NCBI RefSeq assembly: GCF_905147045.1
Contig: NC_065918.1
Coordinates: 8,184,001-8,248,000 of the forward strand
DNA length: 64,000 nt
DNA from: Nymphalis io
Lineage: Eukaryota > Arthropoda > Insecta > Lepidoptera > Nymphalidae
Direction: 5' to 3'
In this document: positions 22,385-31,470 of the stretch, piece by piece
Numbering within the stretch: the stretch's first letter is position 1
Layout: the number at the start of each line of letters is the position of its first letter
Program-made: the position numbers and the translations under genes
The notes under the pieces: generated by a model
What the model was told of the DNA's origin: nothing
Database searches by the model: none
The model's input: only the letters and a program-made list of their open reading frames with translations

Positions 22385-22512
22385 GATGTTAGGCTATTTT
22401 ATAGGCGTAGGATGTTGGATGTTGCCTATATATATATTATTGTGAAATAAGACTGTCAGCAAAACAGTTTACAAAAAAGCAACATCCCACGCCTATAAAA
22501 TAGCCTAACATC
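22385..22512. repeat. 32-bp inverted repeat with 64-nt spacer, MITE-like
   Basis: Arms 22385-22416 and 22481-22512 pair at 31 of 32 positions, and the flanking TA-rich stretches extend the pairing loosely. The spacer has no coding frame. It could be a small terminal-inverted-repeat element or a long hairpin transcript precursor. I see no second copy in the window. Confidence 0.85.
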
Positions 22513-22594
22513 AGAGATATTTATATATATATACTTTTATTAAATTAACAGGGTAACTTGACAATTGATCGTTTTGTTAACAATTTATCTTGTT

Positions 22595-22830
22595 GTTTGC
22601 TTGTTGAAAATATTTTAAAAGCCTGGGAGGAGTCAAAGAATGCTTTGGGAATAATTTATGACAAATCTAAGGCCTTTAATATATAAAAAAAACTCTTCAG
22701 GAAGCAACTCTAATACACTGCGGCATTAGAGTACTCAATCTTCTAATTTCGTACCTGAGCAATCGCAAAAGGGTTTTTGTAAACGAACAGAGATCTTCAG
22801 GGGCTCCAATTAATGTGAGGTCTCGCATGA
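22595..22830 (+). pseudogene. Jockey/CR1-type RT fragment
   Basis: The translation reads LVENILKAWEESKNALGIIYDKSKAFN (RT palm motif A region). In a shifted frame follow CGIRVLNLLISYLSNRKRVFVNEQRSSG and APINV, the stretch that normally precedes the VPQGS box. The piece ends before motif B, and the catalytic YADD is absent. It is not LINE-A, LINE-B or the family at 3695. Confidence 0.7.
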
Positions 22831-23043
22831 TTTTCTTTGTCCATTTCTTTTCTTCATTTTTACTAATCTTTAAAGTAACAAACACGAAATAGTATTGTTT
22901 GCATTTGATATTTTTTTAATTTAATAAATGATTCAGAAAAATAGAACAAATTCAATTGAAGAAGAAGAAAAATCCGTGCAAGCTACACTGATTTTTCTTG
23001 TATTCAATTTGCGTTTATAATTTATCGCATACTGGGTATACTA

Positions 23044-23160
23044 AAAGAAAAGCACCAATTTAGCGCAGTGGAATGAACTAATACCTTTCTTATAAGGAGA
23101 AGAGACCTTTACTCTGTAGCAGGACATTTATGGGTTATTACTTATTTAATTACTAAGCAG
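23044..23160 (+). repeat. S1 SINE 3' remnant
   Basis: Degenerate match to the S1 3' part (agcgcagtggaatgaact, ttctta-aaggagaagag, gcaggacatttatgggttattac). The tail is a ttac-type run. Confidence 0.5.
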
Positions 23161-23563
23161 TCACATACAGATATACTATAGATACAGAATTTAATTAAAT
23201 ATGAAAAAAATCTTTTAACATAATATTCCTCTTTACAAATACGTTTATTCCCAATAGTATTCAATCGCATAAGTTCAGTCAAGAGTAAATGTCGTGCAAT
23301 AATCCGAACCAACTTGGTGTCAACCACAATACTCGTCGTTTATAAATAGCTCGCTGATGATGACAGCATTACTAATCTAGAACCATCATTGGCCTGAATA
23401 CTTATATGAATTATTTATTCATTGTATCTGATTATTATTGAATTGATACTTCAATTAAAATATACTTAAGAACGATTTTACAAGCACATTTGATCATTTC
23501 TTTTTTTGTATAAAATACCTATTTTATTTCCGGCTACCTAGCCGGAATTGGTATTTGTATACA
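23161..23563. other. AT-rich sequence, no gene seen
   Basis: No coding frame or recognised repeat. Confidence 0.5.
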
Positions 23564-23804
23564 TAATGGTAAATGGTTTCCATATGCCATTGACATAGTG
23601 CTGTAAGAACTATTAAGTATTACTTACATTGCCAAGCCGCCACTAATCTTGGGAACTATAATGCTATGTCCGATGTTCCTGTACTTTGCCTTACTCACTC
23701 TTCAAACTTGAACACAACAATACTAAGTTTTGCTGTTTCGTAATAGAATATATCATGTGTTGGTGGTAACTACCCACACGGGCTTTCACAAAGCCTTACC
23801 ACCA
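23564..23804 (-). mobile_element. S2 retroposon, old copy
   Basis: On the minus strand: ttggtggtaaggctttgtg, the gttcaagtttgaag core and the cccaagattag block, ending near accatttaccatt. It is diverged throughout and lacks the poly(A) tail. Confidence 0.75.
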
Positions 23805-24394
23805 AGTGGCTATGAGCAAAACGATTACTCGTTCAAAACATGGATATTAATGGGAAGCATGGACAAAAAGTTCACGATAAATACATTTATCGATAAAATT
23901 CATCACGCGTATTTTAATCACGGGACTGGTTCATATAATGCCTATATGAACCATTATGATGATTATAATTTTTTCATAGTTTGTTTTATTTTAATAACCA
24001 TATTTCTTAGTTTAATTATCTTTTAAACTGATGTCATAAGCGGTTATGATAAATCGAGGAATATATAACAAACATTATTACAAATATTGTGTAGGGGTGG
24101 GATTTCGAATATATGATTTAAAAATTATATAATCATAATAAACATAATTATTTAGTCATCTGCTATATATTATCTTGTTTATGCGATTACAAAACTCTTA
24201 AATTTTAATGTTTCCTTTAATTTTATTAAAAAATATGGATGGAATGTGACGCATATGTGTATAAATTTAATATTTTGTATTGTACTTATAGTTAGATAGG
24301 TTTTAAATGTAACGACATATGGGTATCTTAATAAAAGCTTCGATATTTTAAATATCAATTGCAATTATGTTAATTTTACTAAGTTTTGTCAATG
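23805..24394. other. AT-rich sequence, no gene seen
   Basis: Contains a small 11-bp-arm hairpin near 23929-23956 (tggttcatata / tatatgaacca) and nothing else I can name. Confidence 0.5.
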
Positions 24395-24612
24395 ATTCCG
24401 AGATCAAAATCCGGGCAAGCTTAATTGAATATTATGTGCTAAATTTGTTTCATCTCGTGTTCAATCAGTGGTGAAGGAAAACATTGTGACCAAACCTGCA
24501 TGTGGCAGATAAAAGCTGCTACGTGTATTCACCGACTCGCATAGAAGCAGCGTGGTAGAGAATGCTCCGAATCTTCTCAAAGAGAAGGCTTTAGCCCAGC
24601 AGTGGTTGTGAA
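24395..24612 (+). mobile_element. S1 SINE, 5'-truncated and diverged
   Basis: It starts near the B-box region and continues through gtgaaggaaaacattgtga, cctgcatgtggcag, gaagcagcgtggtag and tttagcccagcagtgg. The tRNA-like head is missing. Confidence 0.75.
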
Positions 24613-24711
24613 AAATCAGCTTTTATTCCTATATCTCGTTTCCTTCATTGTTGCAAAAAAGAATATTTAAATTTTTGTAAATAAAAATTACCTTTTATTG
24701 ACATACATTCA

Positions 24712-24790
24712 TCCGTGCAGTGACGGAGAAAGAATACATTTCACTGCCCCTCTCTTTCCCATGGGTGTCGTAAGAGGCGACTAAGGGATA
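24712..24790 (+). mobile_element. RTE-like 5' head fragment next to LINE-A copy 2
   Basis: The stretch ccgtgcagtgacgg through gggtgtcgtaagaggcgact aligns with the first bases of LINE-B (30027-30098), sharing gggtgtcgtaagaggcgact exactly. LINE-A copy 1 lacks it and starts only at the base equivalent to 24797. I infer either a small RTE remnant used as LINE-A target or a chimeric 5' end. Confidence 0.65.
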
Positions 24791-24796
24791 TCTGAG

Positions 24797-25327
24797 CGAC
24801 CATCTGCTCACCTGGTGGTAGGATGCTAACATCCGCCTGGCTTGTTACCACCGTACGCATGGTGAAAAACTCGTGAAGTGGCTTGCAGCCGCGTTTCGAG
24901 GTCAGCCAGCGTACAGCCAGAGCCCGAGCGAGTATTGCCGCGATGGGTGTTGGTCCGGTTGGAGACGGCTGTTGAACCAATGCCGGGGGAAACTGTATTG
25001 ACCTGCCGGTCAGGGAGACCCGAAGAAACGGCTGTTCCGCTGGCCGCCCGTGGCATAGTACAGGGGCCCGAGCGTGCCTAACCAGCTCGTGAGGCTGCCC
25101 CACCAGGCCACGCATAATCTCGGGGTGGACCGTCGTGCCGGTTGGTGACCGGTAGGTGGGGTCCCGGCGGCCACTTCCGGGGGGGTTCGGGGGCCCTTCC
25201 GTCCGGCGGGTCAGTGTATTTTTCCTTTTGGCAACCACTTGGGGAAACACGCCTCCACACTTTGCCCATCCCTATCGTGGCAATACATCGCTCGCTTCAC
25301 GTCTCTTTTCCATTTAATTTCTCCCAA
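24797..25327 (+). promoter_or_regulatory. LINE-A 5' UTR, probable internal promoter region
   Basis: GC-rich leader shared almost base for base by copies 1 and 2 and in part by copy 3. Non-LTR elements transcribed by pol II usually carry their promoter in this part, so a promoter role is inference by analogy. The EN frame stays open upstream to an ATG at 25142. That extension (rich in G and R) is not maintained in copy 3 and has no known domain, so I treat it as UTR. Confidence 0.5.
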
Positions 25328-28267
25328 ATGGCGCAACAAAAAAGAAATAACGGTCGTACAGCGGTGCTCACCCCCACCATACCCTCGCTGTTTGAGGTCG
25401 AGTTCTCTAACATCCGAGGACTCCACACTAACCTCAACGCTGTCCACCACCATCTTGAGACAGCACGGCCAGCAATGTTGTTTCTCACGGAGACACAAAT
25501 ACTCCGTCCTGCCGATACCAGCTACCTTAATTATCCCGGCTACACGCTTGAAGAATCCTTCAAAGCGAAAGCCGGAGTATGCTTGTTCGTCAGGACGGAT
25601 GTTTGCTGTCACCGACTGCGCTGCTTGGAGGACCCCTCCTTCTCCATGTTGGTGGTACGTGTGGACCTGGTTCGTCAGAGCCGAGTCTACGTGTGCCTCT
25701 ACAGATCCCACAATGGTGACTTGGAGACAAGCCGACTATTTGACCATCTTAGTCGGGTGGCAGATGCTGCGCAAGAGCAATTTCCTAACGCGGAATTGGT
25801 GTTTTTGGGGGACTTTAATGCTCACCACGAATCCTGGTTGAAATCCCTCAAAACTGACCATGCTGGAAGGACTGCTCATGCTTTTGCTCTCACACATGAC
25901 TTGACCCAACTGGTTGATCAGCCCACCAGGATCCCAGACATTGATGGGCAAGCACCTTCTCTACTGGACCTTCTGCTGACTTCTCACCCGGTGGAATATC
26001 AGGTTGTGGTTCAGGCTCCTCTTGGCTCTTCGGATCACAGCCTTATTTCTACCAGAGTGCCACAGGCCAAGCTGCCGCCACTAGCGGTATGCAAACGTCG
26101 CGTTTGGCACTATAAGTCGGCGGATTGGGACGGTATGCGCGATTACTATGCGTCGGTCCCTTGGAAGGAACGTTGCTTCAGTGGGAATGACCCGACAGCT
26201 AGTGCCGCTGCTGTTGCTGGCGAGATCATGCTGGGAATGGAATACTACATTCCTAGCTCAGATCTCGTCAGTAGGAGTACGCGTAACCGTTGGTTCACTC
26301 GTGAATGTGCCGATGCTGTATCAGCTAAGCAGGCGGCATATCGCAAGTGGATCAACGGCTGCATTAGCGGGGCATCTAACATTGACTCACTGAAAGCAAA
26401 CTATAATAAAAATTCCAAGTCCTGTAGAAAGGCATACACGAGAGCGGATGCACAGCGCATTGTACAGATTGGTCATGACCTTGTTTCGCATCCTAGGGGC
26501 TCCCGTAGCTTCTGGCGTCTGACCAAGTCTGTGCAAAACAATTTCTGCCAACCTTCGCTGCCACCGCTCAGAAATCCGGACGGATCGCTAGCTCACAGTC
26601 CGCAAGAGCAAGCTGATCTCCTGGCTAAACTCTTTGCCGACAATTCCGTCATCGATGATTGTAGTGCACTGCCACCTACAATACCTGCATGTGGCCATAC
26701 GATGCCTGACATTAAAATCAGGCAACGTGATGTGCGTGCGGAGCTGCAATCACTTGATGTACGGAAAGCTAGCGGTCCCGATGGAATACCAGCCATAGTG
26801 CTGAAGAAGTGCGCAGCGGAGCTGTCTCCTGTGTTAACGCGCCTGTTCCAACTTTCTCTCTCTTCGGGAAGTGTGCCGGAGGCTTGGAGAAGAGCTAATG
26901 TGCAAGCGGTTCCCAAAAAAGGGGATCGGTCTGACCCGGCAAATTATCGGCCAATAGCTATCACCTCAGTACTTTGTAAGGTGATGGAACGGATTTTAAA
27001 CAACCAACTGATCCATTACCTAGAAGATCACTGTCTAATTAATGATCGTCAGTACGGTTTTCGACCAAAACGGTCCACAGGTGATCTTCTAGCGTACGTA
27101 ACACACCTCTGGGGTGAAGCTATCGACAAGCATGGAGAATCGTTGGCTGTCAGCCTCGATATCTCCAAGGCTTTCGACAGGGTCTGGCACAGAAGTCTTC
27201 TCTCCAAGCTACCGGCATATGGTCTGCCTGCTCAGCTATGCACCTGGATTGCCAGCTTCCTACACAAGCGTAGCCTTCGTGTTTTAGTAGATGGTTGCGC
27301 TTCACAATTCTATGTAGTGAATGCTGGGGTCCCCCAGGGATCTGTGCTATCTCCCACACTCTTTCTTTTGCATATCAATGATATGCTCTCCCTTGGGAAC
27401 ATACATTGCTATGCAGATGATAGTACAGTGCATGGTGGATACCACGGACGCGCAGTGGCTGGGCGGGCGGAAACTGAGGAGAGGCGGGAGAATCTTGTCA
27501 TTGAACTCGATAGGACGTTAGATCTCATCGCCAAATGGGGCTCTGATAATCTTGTTGAGTTTAATGCCAAGAAAACACAGGTATGCGCTCTCACGGCGAA
27601 AAAGTCAACATTTTCCCCTCTTCCCTCCCTCTGTGGTACTCCGCTGGTGATGCAAAGCAAAATCGCCATGCTGGGGATTGACGTTCGCTGCGACCTTAGT
27701 CCAAGGGATTACATCGAGGCTGTTATAAAAACAGCTTCACGGAAACTCGGAGTTCTGAACAAGGTGCGGCGCTTTTTCACGCCACAACAACTGTGCCTGC
27801 TGTACAAAACACAGGTACGGTCTTGCGTGGAATATTGCTCGCACCTTTGGGATGGCTCCGCTAAGTACCTACTTGAGGCCTTGGACCGGTTGCAGCGACG
27901 TGCCGTACGCATTATTGGCGACGTAAAGGTCACAAACACCCTTGAACCTTTACAATTGCGTCGTGAGATAGCAGCACTGAGCGCTTTCTATCGACTGTAT
28001 CACGGCGAGTGCTCTGAGGAATTATTCTCTCTAATTCCTGCTTCCCCCTTCCTTCTTAAGTCCACGCGGGCTGGTTCTCGATGTCACCGCCTAACTGTGA
28101 CATCAATTCCATCGCGAACAAAGAAATTTGGCAACTCCTTTCTTTGTCGCACTTCCAAAAAATGGAATTCCTTACCAGCTCACGTATTCCCCTCCTCTTA
28201 CAACCCGGGTTCCTTCAAACGAGGCGTGAAGAGGCATCTTGCGGACCGGCAAGGCGAAGGCGGCTAG
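25328..28267 (+). CDS. LINE-A endonuclease / reverse transcriptase
   Basis: A 979-residue protein from the ATG at 25328 (MAQQKRNNGR), chosen because the EN fold begins about 20 residues later and the context caaatgg is favourable. The N-terminal apurinic-like endonuclease (about 20-240) nicks target DNA. It shows SNIRGL, TETQI, GDFNAHH (161-167) and SSDHSLIS (234-241). The RT (about 480-760) primes cDNA on the nick. It shows KASGPDGIPA, SLDISKAFDR (609-618), GVPQGSVLSP (667-676) and the catalytic YADD (695-698). The thumb and C-terminus carry YCSHLWDGSAKYLLEALDRLQRRA and a WNSLP..VFPSSYNPGSFK end. No CCHC zinc knuckle is visible. There are no stops or frameshifts, and all catalytic motifs are present. 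The protein should act in the nucleus as an RNP with its own transcript. Confidence 0.93.
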   Translation: MAQQKRNNGRTAVLTPTIPSLFEVEFSNIRGLHTNLNAVHHHLETARPAMLFLTETQILRPADTSYLNYPGYTLEESFKAKAGVCLFVRTDVCCHRLRCLEDPSFSMLVVRVDLVRQSRVYVCLYRSHNGDLETSRLFDHLSRVADAAQEQFPNAELVFLGDFNAHHESWLKSLKTDHAGRTAHAFALTHDLTQLVDQPTRIPDIDGQAPSLLDLLLTSHPVEYQVVVQAPLGSSDHSLISTRVPQAKLPPLAVCKRRVWHYKSADWDGMRDYYASVPWKERCFSGNDPTASAAAVAGEIMLGMEYYIPSSDLVSRSTRNRWFTRECADAVSAKQAAYRKWINGCISGASNIDSLKANYNKNSKSCRKAYTRADAQRIVQIGHDLVSHPRGSRSFWRLTKSVQNNFCQPSLPPLRNPDGSLAHSPQEQADLLAKLFADNSVIDDCSALPPTIPACGHTMPDIKIRQRDVRAELQSLDVRKASGPDGIPAIVLKKCAAELSPVLTRLFQLSLSSGSVPEAWRRANVQAVPKKGDRSDPANYRPIAITSVLCKVMERILNNQLIHYLEDHCLINDRQYGFRPKRSTGDLLAYVTHLWGEAIDKHGESLAVSLDISKAFDRVWHRSLLSKLPAYGLPAQLCTWIASFLHKRSLRVLVDGCASQFYVVNAGVPQGSVLSPTLFLLHINDMLSLGNIHCYADDSTVHGGYHGRAVAGRAETEERRENLVIELDRTLDLIAKWGSDNLVEFNAKKTQVCALTAKKSTFSPLPSLCGTPLVMQSKIAMLGIDVRCDLSPRDYIEAVIKTASRKLGVLNKVRRFFTPQQLCLLYKTQVRSCVEYCSHLWDGSAKYLLEALDRLQRRAVRIIGDVKVTNTLEPLQLRREIAALSAFYRLYHGECSEELFSLIPASPFLLKSTRAGSRCHRLTVTSIPSRTKKFGNSFLCRTSKKWNSLPAHVFPSSYNPGSFKRGVKRHLADRQGEGG

Positions 28268-28384
28268 TGCAGAACGTTTTTCCCGTCTGTACTGGCCGTC
28301 GTCGCGTTTGGACTCTACTACCACTTACCATCAGGTGGAGTAGAGTCATTTGCCCTCCCGGCGATATAAAAAAAAAAAAAAAAA

Positions 28385-29138
28385 TACAAGAAAATTACCC
28401 TGATTTTGCGGTCAAGAAATTCTCAGTAGCAGGCTGAAATTTCGAAGTTGAGTTTTTACACTTCAAAGCCACAAACAACACGTACGATATCTGAGGGCTT
28501 GTGCTTGAGCACTTTAATTTTTTTTTCCTGAAACTCAAATAATAACACATATAACATAAAAACAAAAAAATAAACAAATATTTTTGAACGGTTTAATTTA
28601 GCTGTTTGTTGTTGAACTTTGGGTCAAATTTTGTCGTTTTTTTTACCTATTCAACATCTTCATTATGGGTATCAAATGAAAGACCTTGACTATTAGAACA
28701 CCATGAAAAATTACAAATCTATGAGGCTGGTGGTACACAATGGTGGATTTCATATTCGTTTCAATGGGTCCCTTAATATGGGTATCAAATGGGCTTTACA
28801 AATAGAATATAGTGCAAGGCGAATCTTAGAGTTTTGACAGCATATACATTCAAATTGAAATCTAGGCATCTAATCATAACAAAGAACTTCTTTAATTTGG
28901 AATTGGGATTCAAGCATGGATTCTTCTACCTAAGTTAAGATTTCGTATCGTCAAGGACTGTGGACTAGGATGGCTAAAAATACGCCGAGGACTGTGTGGC
29001 ATTAGGGTAGATAAAAATAATATGTCATTGGCGTTTTCAGACTTGAGCAAATCTTGTATTAAGGCCATACAGTTTCCAGCAAAGTTCAATTATGGGACAG
29101 CTGAAAGAATATTGCTCTCAATTTTGTCATAGACTTCA
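28385..29138. other. AT-rich sequence, probably part of an old DNA element
   Basis: No intact frame. Repeated wording such as atgggtatcaaatg (near 28666 and 28779) resembles dispersed lepidopteran repeats. The position just upstream of the helicase remnant suggests decayed Helitron-like sequence, but I cannot delimit it. Confidence 0.35.
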
Positions 29139-29327
29139 ATTGTCCACAAAATGCAGGCAGACCATGCATTGGTGTATTTAGGTTCGAAATTTTTTGAGGA
29201 AGGCCAAGTTTATGTGGCACTGAGTCAAGTAAAATGCTTAAAAGGATTATGTTTTAAAGAGTTAGACTGCAACAAATTGACCAGAAAGAAACCTTTTAAT
29301 AATGAGATACTAAATGAACTGAATTGA
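29139..29327 (+). pseudogene. Pif1/Helitron-type helicase C-terminal fragment
   Basis: A 62-codon frame ending in a natural stop. It begins IVHKMQA, then LVYLGSKFFEEGQVYVALSQVKCLKGL, and ends NNEILNELN. The VHK-Q-A segment and the GQ.YVALS.V box are the last conserved helicase motifs (V and VI) of Pif1-family enzymes, including the helicase of Helitron rolling-circle transposons. The usual arginine after YVALS is glutamine here, which would impair ATP hydrolysis. Nothing upstream is in frame, so it is a relic. Helitron origin is more likely than a host PIF1 gene given the setting. Confidence 0.75.
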
Positions 29328-29995
29328 GTGAGAAATACGAAGTAACAGAAACAAAAACTAAAAACTTGAAAATAAAATAGGTAAACATTGTTTTTAGGTT
29401 AAATGGTTTCATTTGAAAAGAAATATAATAATAACGTAGGTAGGTCCTAGGTACCAGATGTCACACCACTCTTTTCATCTGTCTAGTGTATCATACTCCA
29501 AAATAAAATCTCAAAGGTAAAAACAATTTTTACCTTTTTAAATATTGGTCTGAAGCCAAGCCGATTGCATATTTCTTTATAAATGGAATGTTAAATATAT
29601 TTTTATTATTGTTATATTAATATACGGGATTTGGCTTCGTAAATAACTCAAAATAAATTCATGTAATTTATATTATTTTTCAAACATCTACATACTGGTG
29701 AAGTAAAGAAGGTTTTTTAAATTAGATTTATTGATTCGCTTAGAAAAAACATTCTCGAATAACCGGATAACCTTTCTATCGCAAATACTTCACCTTCAGT
29801 TACCCTATACAAACAGCGCTCACTCACATTACAAAAGTAAAAAATCAATGAATTTACACGGTATAAAGCTTTTATAAAATCTTCGGTTTGTCAGTTCAGG
29901 AAAATAATTAATTACTTTAATAAATAGTTACGATTGTTGTTTATAATCTTATCACAGTAACAATATGATTCAACTTTCTAAATATTTTTTTTCAA
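29328..29995. other. AT-rich sequence, no gene seen
   Basis: No coding frame or recognised repeat before the split S1 SINE. Confidence 0.5.
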
Positions 29996-30024
29996 GTCGA
30001 GTTTGCCTTTTGGTTAGAATACGT
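29996..30024 (+). mobile_element. S1 SINE head, left of LINE-B
   Basis: gtcgagtttgccttttggtt then agaatacgt aligns with the S1 tRNA-like head (about 21 of 29 bases). Its last ten bases (30015-30024) are repeated at 33182-33191, where the SINE continues. Confidence 0.7.
30015..30024 (+). repeat. Target-site duplication of LINE-B, left copy
   Basis: tagaatacgt here is identical to 33182-33191 and fits exactly the broken S1 sequence on both sides. Confidence 0.8.
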
Positions 30025-30213
30025 CGCCGTGGAGTACCGGCTTAGAATAGTACTCCCCCAATCTCATCCCGTGGGTGTCGTAAGAGGCGACTGAGGGACG
30101 GGGAAAAGGGGGGATGGGCAGCAGCGTCCCCCCTCCCATAAACATCTTACCCCCTACTGCGCTCGCCAACACGCCTGCCCAGCGCGGCGAGTATGGGCAA
30201 ACCACCTCCCTAA

Positions 30214-31452
30214 ATGGCAGATGCGCCCAAAAAAAGGCCCCCAGTTACCGGCAAGCCCTCTAGGCCCGACCAAGGTAGCGGTCGCGGTATCGGCAGGGCA
30301 GGGGGTGCTAAGAATCACCAGTTCACGGCAGGCTACCGTATAAAACGACTGAAAATGGCAACGTATAATGGACGCTCGATGAGGCTGGACCATCACCTCG
30401 CCGAATTAGAAGTAGAGTTAAGTCATATAAACTGGCATATACTGGGGTTATCTGAAGTCCGAAGACAGGGGGAGGACACGATAACTCTAGAGTCCGGTAA
30501 CTTACTCTACTTCCGCGAAGGTGATAACCTCTCCCAGGGTGGTGTCGGTTTTCTAGTCAAAAAGGATCTCATTAGCAGCATTGTGGAAATCAGTAGTGTG
30601 TCGAACCGGGTAGCGTACCTTGTCCTAAAACTTTCCGACAGGTACTCCCTGAAGGTTGTACAGGTATATGCGCCAACTTCGACATACTCTGATGATGTGG
30701 TCGAAGCGATGTACGAGGACATCGCAAAGGCCCTCAACGACACCTCGAGGGCCCACTACAATGTTGTTATGGGAGACTTTAATGCTAAAGTGGGAGTACA
30801 AGATAGCGGTGAATCGAAAGTCGGACCTTACGGCTTGGGCTGCAGAAATCACAGGGGGCAAATGCTGGTAAACTTTCTCGAAGCGCAGGGGCTTTTTTTG
30901 ATGAATTCTTTCTTTCAAAAGAAGCCTCAGAGGAGGTGGACCTGGCGAAGCCCCGATAACGTGACAAGGAACGAGATAGACTTTATCATCTCGAATAAAA
31001 GGCACATATTTAGAGATGTTTCAGTGATCAACAGGTTTAATACCGGAAGTGATCACCGCTTGGTTCGAGGCACTCTAAATATCAACTTAAAAGCCGAAAG
31101 ATCGAGAATGATGAGGTCTACTCTCCGACCTACCATGCTCCAAGCTGCTCAAGGCTCCGAAAAGTTCCAAATGGAACTTCAAAATCAATTCACCGCGTTG
31201 GAAACCATAAGCAGCATTGATGAGAGAACCGACACGCTGGTCAAAATACTGCAAAACACATCCCGCAAGTGTTTTCCGCCACAGAGAAGAGACAACGCAC
31301 CAAAACTCTCTGCTGAGACACTCGAGCTCATGAGAAAACGACGAGAACTACCATCGTTTTTGTCAGATAAGGCCTTAAACCGAACAATAAAAACGCTGAC
31401 GCGACGCGATCTCCGACGCTCCAATACCTGTGCCATCAAGGCTGCGATTTAG
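30214..31452 (+). pseudogene. LINE-B endonuclease part, ends at in-frame stop
   Basis: 412 codons from ATG 30214. The apurinic-like endonuclease begins KMATYNGRSMR. It carries SEVRRQG, GDFNAKVG (187-194), the substrate-loop WTWRSPDN, NEIDFI and GSDHRLV (278-284), all consistent with an active EN. A linker leads toward RT and stops at TAG (31450-31452). The next frame is in the same phase, so the only lesion seen is this codon. The basic N-terminus before residue 45 has no recognised domain. Confidence 0.88.
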
Positions 31453-31470
31453 CAAAATCGGGGATCGAAA

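Larger units (their letters stand above)
24797..28384 (+). mobile_element. LINE-A copy 2, full length and intact
   Basis: A 3.6-kb non-LTR retrotransposon: a GC-rich 5' UTR of about 530 bp, one EN-RT ORF, and a short 3' UTR with the terminal motif ccacttaccatcaggtgg and poly(A). Its start matches copy 1 to the base, which supports a full-length 5' end. There is no separate gag-like ORF1 upstream. I place it in the CR1 group from EN and RT motifs and the WN.LP..VF...YNPGSFK C-terminus. The exact clade (CR1, Daphne, Crack or other) needs a tree. I could not find a convincing target duplication. Confidence 0.95.

Noticed and set aside
25142..25327. Upstream in-frame ATG as the true LINE-A start
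   Set aside because: The extra 62 codons are G/R-rich UTR sequence without domain, broken in copy 3. EN homology starts just after the ATG at 25328.
24684..28400. aaaattacc on both sides of LINE-A copy 2 as a target duplication
   Set aside because: The repeat is not adjacent to the tail or to the element start and is simple enough to occur by chance.
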